Part shown: in pieces, positions 1 through 5,230 of the stretch | Position numbering within the stretch: position 1 is the first letter of the stretch | Layout: the number at the start of each line of letters is the position of its first letter | From: JAJPJG01 sp034667645 | GTDB lineage: Bacteria > Verrucomicrobiota > Verrucomicrobiia > Chthoniobacterales > Chthoniobacteraceae | Direction: 5' to 3' | DNA length: 6,183 nucleotides | NCBI GenBank assembly: GCA_034667645.1 | Contig: JAXDQV010000019.1 | Span: 1 to 6,183 of the forward strand | Position numbers and translations under genes: made by a program | The notes under the pieces: model-generated | Database searches by the model: none | Told to the model about the DNA's origin: nothing | The model's input: the letters and a program-made list of their open reading frames with translations, nothing else

Positions 1-525
1 GTCAAATTCCGGCGAAAGGGTTTCCGGGTGCTCCGCTGCCACGTCCAGCTTGCCGACACAGGCACTCCGACCCGTCGCAGGAGCGACTGCCTCGCCCCTT
101 GGCTCGCCCCCGCCTTTGCCCGGCATACCACGACGCACCGAGGGATCGGTGCGGCCTCTGCGCGCTCCGCTTGCCACCCCCGCAGACCCGCCCGCATGCT
201 CCCAATGCGCGTGCGTTTCCAGCCATTCAAGACGTTCGAGGTAGTTCACGAGTGGACGGCGCACGTTGCGCCAGTTTTCCTCGTTCTGAATGTCCGGCGG
301 AATCAGGTCAAGAGCTTTGAGAATCGGCCGCAACGCTTTTTGCACCACGGACACGGCCACACTGACAGATCGACCGTGCCCGCTCTCGACGGTTGTTTTA
401 CACTGTTCAACACAGCGCCCGAGAGGCTCAGATGACACCTGAGCAAAGGAGGAAAACGAGGACGGCGACCTTGATGCACTACGCCGCCCCCGCTTCTTAC
501 CAGCGATCTCGGCACCTACTAACAT
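1..525 (-). CDS. Unrecognised protein encoded downstream of the replication initiator (C-terminus cut by the window edge)
   Basis: An open frame runs from the ATG at 525-523 to the left edge, 175 codons without a stop. I do not recognise the family. The first ~40 residues are basic and Ser-rich (GKKRGRRSASRS). Residues ~60-120 look like an amphipathic helical domain with many Leu, Glu and Trp (VVQKALRPILKALDL, then NYLERLEWLETHAHWEH). After ~120 it becomes low-complexity Gly/Arg/Ala-rich, probably disordered. No signal peptide, membrane segment or catalytic motif is evident. It lies on the same strand as the HUH initiator, 140 nt after that gene's stop, so it is probably co-transcribed and part of the same element. 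The start is uncertain: the frame stays open upstream into the initiator gene, and a GTG at 594 is preceded by AAGGGG at 8 nt spacing, while the ATG has only a distant GAAGGG. Overlapping plus-strand frames here are Arg/Pro/Ser-rich and unconvincing. Confidence 0.55.
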   Translation of the reverse strand, partial: MLVGAEIAGKKRGRRSASRSPSSFSSFAQVSSEPLGRCVEQCKTTVESGHGRSVSVAVSVVQKALRPILKALDLIPPDIQNEENWRNVRRPLVNYLERLEWLETHAHWEHAGGSAGVASGARRGRTDPSVRRGMPGKGGGEPRGEAVAPATGRSACVGKLDVAAEHPETLSPEFD

Positions 526-599
526 AGCCGCTACATGCGACCCTTCAGTGCTTTCAAAATCGCTGGATAAAGACAAAGGAATCCTACAAGGCACCTCGC

Positions 600-616
600 C
601 CGCCCCTTCGGGGCGG
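600..616. repeat. GC hairpin between the initiator and the downstream gene
   Basis: A perfect 7-bp stem (CCGCCCC, 3-nt loop TTC, GGGGCGG) lies in the 140-nt gap between the initiator stop and the ATG of the next gene. No T-run follows on either strand, so it is not a standard intrinsic terminator. On the minus strand it sits directly before a possible GTG start at 594, where an RNA hairpin would cover the only nearby ribosome-binding-like sequence. Role unknown. Confidence 0.45.
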
Positions 617-634
617 TCGTGGAACCCTGTAGCC

Positions 635-684
635 AATCCTTCGAGACGATTGCCGTTGCTTCTCGCTACGAACTGCGAAGGATT
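635..684. repeat. Inverted repeat spanning the initiator stop codon
   Basis: AATCCTTCG at 635-643 and CGAAGGATT at 676-684 are perfect 9-bp complements separated by 32 nt. The stop codon of the initiator gene (668-666) lies in the loop. A second possible pairing uses CCAATC at 633-638 with GATTGG at 686-691. No T-run follows the arm on the minus strand, so termination is not supported. It could be a processing signal or an origin-related fold on single-stranded DNA, or chance. Confidence 0.4.
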
Positions 685-1217
685 AGATTGGTTGCGAGCA
701 TCCCCGCGTCCGCAACCCCGCGCGACAAGAGCATCTGCTTCATCGCTCCCCGCGAGATATGAAGCAGATCGACTTGCCGTGCATTGAACTTTTTCAACTC
801 GTAAGCATTCGCTCCTTGCGACCACTCCAAGCTGAACCGCCCCTTTTGCATATACGCCGCCGCATTTCGTTTCGGCTCGTATAGTCGAACCTGCGCAATC
901 CCCCACTTCCATGAGTTCTTGCTTGCAAAGCAGGTCGATAGATTGACCGCCGAAGGAGGCGCTCCGGCGATCAAAGCGTGGCAATGAGGGCGCCCGCCAA
1001 TCTCCCCGTGCTCCCAGCGAACCGCGTAAGGCAGCTCGTCGGGAACCATGACCTTGCAAACAACGCGGGCAAAGTTGCCTATCCAATCGCCGAAAACTCG
1101 TTCGCGAAATCGGGCACTTCCCTCTCGTTGTGAATCCCAAGTCAACGTAGCAAAAAACTGCCAATGCGAAAACATTTTCAGTTGATACTCCGTTGCCGAT
1201 TCTAATGGTTGATACAT
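666..1217 (-). CDS. HUH-endonuclease rolling-circle replication initiator (Rep / G2P-like)
   Basis: This 183-aa protein carries the three motifs of HUH replication initiators in order. Motif 1 is the hydrophobic strand FFATLTWD (residues 21-28). Motif 2 is the metal-binding HUH motif RPHCHALI, with H78 and H80 as ligands. Motif 3 is AAYMQKG, with Y122 as the likely nicking tyrosine and K125 three residues later, the single-Tyr YxxK form. Such enzymes nick one strand at an origin, stay linked to the 5' end through tyrosine, and start rolling-circle replication of plasmids and of filamentous or microvirus-type phages. There is no helicase domain, and the protein is short for a replicon Rep, so it is a minimal nuclease or a truncated one. 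The ATG at 1217 follows an in-frame TAA and has no Shine-Dalgarno; Met15 is an alternative that keeps all motifs. The upstream promoter and hairpin suggest autoregulated expression. A REP-associated transposase is less likely given the motif 1 and 3 forms. Confidence 0.82.
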   Translation of the reverse strand: MYQPLESATEYQLKMFSHWQFFATLTWDSQREGSARFRERVFGDWIGNFARVVCKVMVPDELPYAVRWEHGEIGGRPHCHALIAGAPPSAVNLSTCFASKNSWKWGIAQVRLYEPKRNAAAYMQKGRFSLEWSQGANAYELKKFNARQVDLLHISRGAMKQMLLSRGVADAGMLATNLILRSS

Positions 1218-1231
1218 GGTTGCACGAATAA

Positions 1232-1288
1232 AGAGTTACAATTACTCCGCTGCCGCGCTCAGCCCACGGCGGAGCAAATTGTAACTCT
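1232..1288. repeat. Long imperfect hairpin upstream of the initiator start
   Basis: The outer arms AGAGTTACAATT (1232-1243) and AATTGTAACTCT (1277-1288) are perfect 12-bp complements. After a small bulge (1 nt against 2 nt) the inner arms CTCCGC (1245-1250) and GCGGAG (1269-1274) add 6 bp, closing a GC-rich apical loop of about 18 nt. On the minus strand the hairpin begins at the predicted transcription start and ends about 15 nt before the initiator ATG, so it would fill most of the 5' leader. It is a candidate Rep recognition or nick site (double-strand origin), a leader that controls translation, or an attenuator. The tail on the minus strand (TCTTTATT) is only a weak T-tract. Confidence 0.75.
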
Positions 1289-1294
1289 GCAATA

Positions 1295-1322
1295 AATATA
1301 GCAGACCTATAAGCCTTGTCAA
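1295..1322 (-). promoter_or_regulatory. Predicted sigma70 promoter for the replication initiator
   Basis: Read on the minus strand, a perfect -35 box TTGACA (1322-1317) is followed after 16 nt by TATATT (1300-1295), one mismatch from TATAAT. The predicted transcription start is near 1288, giving a leader of about 70 nt that contains the long hairpin. The near-consensus boxes, spacing and orientation toward the initiator make this the best-supported promoter in the window. One copy of the 10-bp direct repeat lies just upstream of the -35 box (1331-1340), where an activator or the initiator itself could bind. Confidence 0.7.
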
Positions 1323-1330
1323 GTAGAATA

Positions 1331-1407
1331 TACCCTCGAACTAAGGCACACTTATCCTTTGAGAGTAAGTGTAAGTTAGCGATAACATGACTTAGACTAC
1401 CCTCGAA
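1331..1407. repeat. Pair of 10-bp direct repeats (iteron-like)
   Basis: TACCCTCGAA occurs exactly at 1331-1340 and 1398-1407, 67 bp start to start, both in the A+T-rich region upstream of the initiator promoter. The match ends at both sides of the 10-mer. Two copies this close are not expected by chance in such a short stretch, but two are few for a true iteron array. Possible roles are binding sites for the initiator or a regulator. Confidence 0.5.
1348..1372. repeat. Inverted repeat between the direct repeats
   Basis: ACACTTA (1348-1354) and TAAGTGT (1366-1372) are perfect 7-bp complements with an 11-nt spacer. The right arm runs into a short tandem (GTAAGT twice, 1365-1376). The size and spacing fit a dimeric regulator operator. 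It lies between the two direct-repeat copies and upstream of the promoter. No T-run follows, so a terminator is unlikely. Chance occurrence in A+T-rich DNA cannot be excluded. Confidence 0.4.
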
Positions 1408-1579
1408 GTGTATGTCATATAAAATCACAGGGTGTTGGTGCCGATTCGGTATGGGATTTCGAAGGCTGGCTGTTTTCGCCCTGTTCGCAGTTGGTGATTT
1501 GGGATGAGTCCGTTGACGACGCAGAATGGGTTACCGCGTCCAACGTGAGCGTTAACGATTTCAACAATCGGGTGCGGGA

Positions 1580-4399
1580 TTATTCGAAAAGAGCTTCGAT
1601 TTCATCCATTCCAAGTCCGGACATCATCGGCTCCTCGCTCTCCACCGTGGCGTCAATCAGCTCACGCTTCCTGCGCTGCAATGCGAGGATTTTTTCCTCT
1701 ACGGTGCCCTTGGTGATCAATTTGTAGGAGGTGACGACGCTTTGCTGCCCTATGCGGTGAGCGCGATCGGTGGCCTGCGCCTCGACCGCCGGGTTCCACC
1801 ACGGGTCGAAGTGGATCACGGTGTCCGCACGCGTAAGGTTCAGGCCCGTTCCGCCCGCTTTCAGGCTGATCAGGAAAACCGGAATTTCGTCACTCGCCTG
1901 GAAACGGTCCACTTCCTCGCCCCGCTTCTTTGTTGCTCCATCGAGATAACAAAATGGCACAGTGGATTCGATGAGCCGGTCGCGAATGAGCTGAAGCATC
2001 GTGACGAACTGGCTGAAAATGAGAACACGATGCCCGCCGTCGATGGCTTCACGAAGCAGTTCGTCGAGCAATTCCAGCTTCGCCGACGGCTGTTTGATCC
2101 CCGGCATTTTGAGGAGACGAAGATCGCAGCAAGCCTGCCGCAGTCGCAAAAGGGCCGTCAACATCAGCAGTTTTTTGCGGCCGGCATTTGTCTCGCCGGT
2201 TGCGTCGCTAATTTGCTTGCGAGACTCATTGAGTAGCTCTGCGTAAACGCCTCTCTGCTCTGCAGTCAGTTCGCAATAAGCCACTTGTTCCAGTTTGTCC
2301 GGCAATTCCGTGGCGACGGTTTTCTTTAGTCGCCGGAGCATAAAGGGCCGGATCCGGCGGGTCAGGCGTTCGCCGGCAGCCCGGTCTCCGCCTTGGATTG
2401 GTTGCTCGTATCGCTCGCGAAAGTCCGCTCGCTTCCCGAGGTAATTCGGCAGGAGGAACTCCATGATCGACCACAAGTCCCGGACGGAATTCTCCATGGG
2501 AGTCCCCGTGAGGACAAACCGCGTGCGCGCTCGCAATCCCATCGCCGCTTGAAAGTTTTGCGTGTCGGGGTTCTTGATGTGCTGCGCTTCATCCAGGACG
2601 ACAGTTGAGAATTCCGAGCGGCGGTATTGCTCAAGGTCCCGCCGCAGCAGCGCGTAGCTGGTGATGATCAAGTCAGACTCCTGAATCCGCAAAAACAGCG
2701 CTGCCCGATCCGGTCCCACGATCGAAAGACAGCGCAACTCCGGGGCGAAACGCGCGGCTTCGCGCTCCCAATTGTAAACAAGCGAGGAGGGACAAACGAT
2801 GAGCGCGGGCGTCCGGGCCATCCGGATGAAAGCCAGTGCCTGCACGGTTTTCCCCAAACCCATCTCGTCGGCAAGAATTCCGCCAAGTCCGTTCCGTGCC
2901 AGGAAATGCATCCAGTAAACGCCGTCCTTTTGATAATTTCGCAGCACGTTTTCCAAGTCTCCCAAAGGCACGGGTTCCGGCTTGTCCATCTGCCGCTGCG
3001 CACGCGTCCAGGTCTGCCACGTCGGCGGCGCGACGAGTTGCGCTCGATCTGCAACCACCGCGTCCAGGTAGCCGGCATGCATTTTGTCGATGCGATATGT
3101 GCCCGGCGAACGCTGATGCGGGTTGCAATCCACAAGCACATTCTGCAGTTCGTCGAGCATTCCGGAATCGAAGACGGCCAGCCGATTATCCCTCAGGCGC
3201 ACATGATTTTGTCCCATCTGCAGGAGCCGCTGGATCTCGCTCGCTGAGAATGTCTGCCCACCCGGCGTTGCGAGCTGGAAACTCAGGTCAAACCAATCTT
3301 CACCGGAGCTCGTAATTTCTATCCGTGGAATGATGCGCTCGATGCTTTTGGTCACATTGTTAAAACGAGCGCCAATGGAAACCTTCCACTCGCGCTGCAG
3401 GCCCGGGAGGTCGCGGGCGAAAAAGGTCACGATGGCGTTTTCGCCCTTGAGTGTGAGCTGGCCATCTCCGCTTGGTGCGCTAAATCCCGCTCGCCTCAAC
3501 CGCTCAAGCGCGTCGCCTTCTGCGGGGAGATTTCGTGCGGGTTTGCCGGCATGAGCGGAGGGATTCTCGGGGCTGCCGGCGCGAAAGGTTTGGCTGCCGT
3601 AAGCAGCCCGAAGACTCGCGCTCAAGTGATTCAGCGATCCCTCGATCGCGAGCAAGAACTCCGGCCTGGCCGCTTCAATTTCTACAGAATGTGGTGGCGG
3701 CACCTCGGCCGGCTTCAGCTTCGCGATGAGCGCTGCAACATCCACGGGAGCGGATCGCCCAAACGTTACGCGTGAGTGACCGCGCGCCGTTTCCGCCAAC
3801 TCGAGAAACTCGTCCCGCGTCAAGATCAGCATTCCCGGCAACGCGCCGGAATTCAGTCCGCGCAAGTTCTCCGCGAGCCGCAGATCCTGATCTGAAACCT
3901 GATATTCCTGATCCGGCGGCAACGTGTGTGCGAGCACTCGACGGCCGCCGTGCTCCGCTTCCACGCCGACCGTGATCGCGTTCTTTTCCCACGACGAATC
4001 GAGCGTCGGCGGGAGCACAATGTGCAGCACCGCGCGGGTGCCGACTTCAGCAGTGGTGAAGCGCGGCGCGGTCGCTACCGGAACTACTTTGGTTGGGGAG
4101 AGAACGACCGGCGGCTTCGGCTTCAGCACTTCCAGGCCTACTGCCAGAGAATGCGCGCAGACCGTTCCCCATTGTCGCGAGACGCGGCAACTGCACGCAT
4201 TTTCCAATTTGCTCCGGCTCTCGATTTTAAACCCGGCGCGAAATTCGGTTCCCGCGTCGCGCACCACGCCCTTGAGCAACGGCGGCACATATTCGGCGCT
4301 GGTCACGCGGCCTGCGGCGCAGAGCGCCCGCGCTTCTTTCATCGCCTGCCATCCGCCCGCTTCCATCAGGAGTTTCTCACTCAGCTCGACGGCGCTCAT
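1580..4399 (-). CDS. SWIM zinc-finger SNF2-family helicase-like ATPase
   Basis: This 939-aa protein is a complete bacterial SNF2 ATPase. Near the N-terminus is a SWIM zinc finger (C69-x-C71-x9-C81-x-H83), a nucleic-acid or protein binding module. Residues ~120-470 correspond to the poorly conserved SNF2-associated region of bacterial members. The motor follows: motif I DEMGLGKT (511-518, K517 binds nucleotide), motif II DEAQ (603-606), motif III LTGTPMEN (630-637), motif IV VLIFSQF (792-798), motif V LKAGGTGLNL (846-855) and motif VI QATDRAHRIGQ (875-885). All catalytic elements are intact. SNF2 ATPases translocate on double-stranded DNA and remodel protein-DNA or polymerase complexes rather than unwind strands; the substrate of this one is unknown. 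The length and the acidic C-terminus (GMDEIEALFE) suggest a full-length gene. The ATG at 4399 lacks a clear Shine-Dalgarno. It is divergent from parA, 48 bp away, and no terminator is evident after the TAA. Confidence 0.95.
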   Translation of the reverse strand: MSAVELSEKLLMEAGGWQAMKEARALCAAGRVTSAEYVPPLLKGVVRDAGTEFRAGFKIESRSKLENACSCRVSRQWGTVCAHSLAVGLEVLKPKPPVVLSPTKVVPVATAPRFTTAEVGTRAVLHIVLPPTLDSSWEKNAITVGVEAEHGGRRVLAHTLPPDQEYQVSDQDLRLAENLRGLNSGALPGMLILTRDEFLELAETARGHSRVTFGRSAPVDVAALIAKLKPAEVPPPHSVEIEAARPEFLLAIEGSLNHLSASLRAAYGSQTFRAGSPENPSAHAGKPARNLPAEGDALERLRRAGFSAPSGDGQLTLKGENAIVTFFARDLPGLQREWKVSIGARFNNVTKSIERIIPRIEITSSGEDWFDLSFQLATPGGQTFSASEIQRLLQMGQNHVRLRDNRLAVFDSGMLDELQNVLVDCNPHQRSPGTYRIDKMHAGYLDAVVADRAQLVAPPTWQTWTRAQRQMDKPEPVPLGDLENVLRNYQKDGVYWMHFLARNGLGGILADEMGLGKTVQALAFIRMARTPALIVCPSSLVYNWEREAARFAPELRCLSIVGPDRAALFLRIQESDLIITSYALLRRDLEQYRRSEFSTVVLDEAQHIKNPDTQNFQAAMGLRARTRFVLTGTPMENSVRDLWSIMEFLLPNYLGKRADFRERYEQPIQGGDRAAGERLTRRIRPFMLRRLKKTVATELPDKLEQVAYCELTAEQRGVYAELLNESRKQISDATGETNAGRKKLLMLTALLRLRQACCDLRLLKMPGIKQPSAKLELLDELLREAIDGGHRVLIFSQFVTMLQLIRDRLIESTVPFCYLDGATKKRGEEVDRFQASDEIPVFLISLKAGGTGLNLTRADTVIHFDPWWNPAVEAQATDRAHRIGQQSVVTSYKLITKGTVEEKILALQRRKRELIDATVESEEPMMSGLGMDEIEALFE

Positions 4400-4447
4400 G
4401 CGTGGACAAAAATCGCGGAATGGCTACGTTGCGAGACTTTTCCGAAA
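4400..4447. promoter_or_regulatory. Short divergent intergenic region between the SNF2 gene and parA
   Basis: Only 48 bp separate the two divergent start codons, so both genes must be expressed from this gap or from promoters inside the neighbouring coding region. I see no convincing -35/-10 pair or Shine-Dalgarno for either gene. The assignment as regulatory rests on the divergent arrangement alone. Confidence 0.3.
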
Positions 4448-5230
4448 ATGAAGACCATCGCGGTGGCAAACCAGAAAGGCGGCGTCGGTAAAACGACAAC
4501 CGCCGTGAATCTGGCCGCGTGTCTCGCGGCGCTTGGACAACCGGTTTTACTCATCGATCTCGACCCGCAGGCAAATGCCACCAGCGCTTTGGGCATCGAG
4601 GGACTCGGCGGTCACAGTATTTACGGTCCGTTGCTGGAGCATAAGTCCATTGTCGAGCAAGTCGTCCCGACGCGCTTCGAGAATCTGTTCATCATTCCCG
4701 CCGATCTCGACCTGGCCGGCGCAGAAATCGAGGTGGCTCGCGGCGAACGTCACCTCACCCGGTTGCGCTCGGCGCTGGCTCCCCTCGCCGCTGATTGTCC
4801 CTTCGCGTTTGTGCTGCTCGATTGCCCTCCTTCGCTCGGAATCCTGATGACCAACGCGCTCGCCGCCGCCGACGAACTGCTCGTGCCGATCCAGTGCGAA
4901 TACTTCGCGCTCGAGGGGCTTTCGAAAATCGTGCAGGTGATCGAGCAAATCAAAGCGAGCGGCGCGAATCCGGGGCTCGCGCTGGGCGGCATCGTGATGA
5001 CGATGTTTGCGCGCACCAACCTCTCGCAGCAGGTCGTAGAGGAAGTGCGCAAACATTTCGAGGCGACGGTTTTCGACACCGTGATCCCGCGCACGATTCG
5101 GCTCGGGGAGGCGCCGAGCTTTGGGAAACCGATTATCGAATACGATCCGAACGGGACCGGCGCAATGGCCTATCGCGCGCTCGCCGATGAGTTTTTAAAA
5201 CGTCAACAAAACCAGAACATCAGCCAATGA
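4448..5230 (+). CDS. parA: ParA/Soj-family partitioning ATPase
   Basis: The 260-aa protein is a classic ParA-type P-loop ATPase of normal length for the chromosomal Soj class. It begins with MKTIAVANQKGGVGKTT: the deviant Walker A motif KGGVGKTT is at 10-17, with signature Lys10 and catalytic Lys15. Walker A' LLIDLDPQ is at 34-41 (D39), and Walker B FVLLDCPPS at 121-129 (D125). The C-terminal PRTIRLGEAPSFG (214-226) is the conserved segment linked to non-specific DNA binding through arginines. There is no N-terminal helix-turn-helix as in P1-type ParA. These ATPases bind the nucleoid as ATP dimers and position ParB-parS complexes or other cargo. The ATG at 4448 is chosen because homology starts exactly there, although the frame is open for 522 nt upstream, antisense to the SNF2 gene. 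No parB follows; the next gene is a secreted protein overlapping the stop codon, so the partner must lie elsewhere. Confidence 0.95.
   Translation: MKTIAVANQKGGVGKTTTAVNLAACLAALGQPVLLIDLDPQANATSALGIEGLGGHSIYGPLLEHKSIVEQVVPTRFENLFIIPADLDLAGAEIEVARGERHLTRLRSALAPLAADCPFAFVLLDCPPSLGILMTNALAAADELLVPIQCEYFALEGLSKIVQVIEQIKASGANPGLALGGIVMTMFARTNLSQQVVEEVRKHFEATVFDTVIPRTIRLGEAPSFGKPIIEYDPNGTGAMAYRALADEFLKRQQNQNISQ

Larger units (their letters stand above)
1218..1579. other. Gene-free region between the initiator start and the helicase stop
   Basis: This 362-bp stretch contains no convincing gene. Its left two thirds (to ~1430) hold the initiator's hairpin, promoter, direct repeats and small inverted repeat, listed separately. 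By hand count 1291-1430 is about 64% A+T, clearly higher than the genes on either side. The remainder (1431-1579) returns to higher G+C and holds no promoter or terminator I can support, only short palindromes such as CGTTAACG (1550-1557). The plus frame is open from 1385 to 1727 but has no ATG. The composition change near 1430 is a reasonable guess for one junction of an inserted element, but I found no duplicated attachment or target site to prove it. Confidence 0.6.

Noticed and set aside
28..435. Plus-strand 135-codon open frame at the left edge.
   Set aside because: Its translation is Arg/Pro/Ala/His-rich without domain-like character, and it is antisense to the more convincing minus-strand frame from 525 to 1.
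1232..1288. Reading the long hairpin as an intrinsic terminator.
   Set aside because: It lies just after a strong promoter and directly before the initiator start, and neither side has a proper T-run; attenuation remains only a weak possibility.
1376..1424. Possible dif-like (XerC/XerD) recombination sites, e.g. GATAA-CATGAC-TTAGA at 1380-1395 and TGTATG followed by TCATATAAAAT at 1409-1425, which would fit a phage integrated through host Xer recombinases.
   Set aside because: Only one arm or the central bases match the known dif consensus in each case, the two candidates overlap, and A+T-rich DNA yields such partial matches easily.
1742..2236. Plus-strand frames of 80-200 codons within the SNF2 gene (for example 1742-2236 and 2627-3247).
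   Set aside because: All lie antisense to an intact 939-aa protein with every SNF2 motif present and show no recognisable domain.
3926..4447. Upstream extension of the parA frame giving a 434-aa protein.
   Set aside because: The extension is antisense to the SNF2 5' end and has shadow-type composition; ParA homology starts exactly at the ATG at 4448.
4547..5056. Minus-strand 169-codon frame inside parA.
   Set aside because: It is an antisense shadow of a well-conserved ParA gene, rich in Arg, His and Ala, with no motif.
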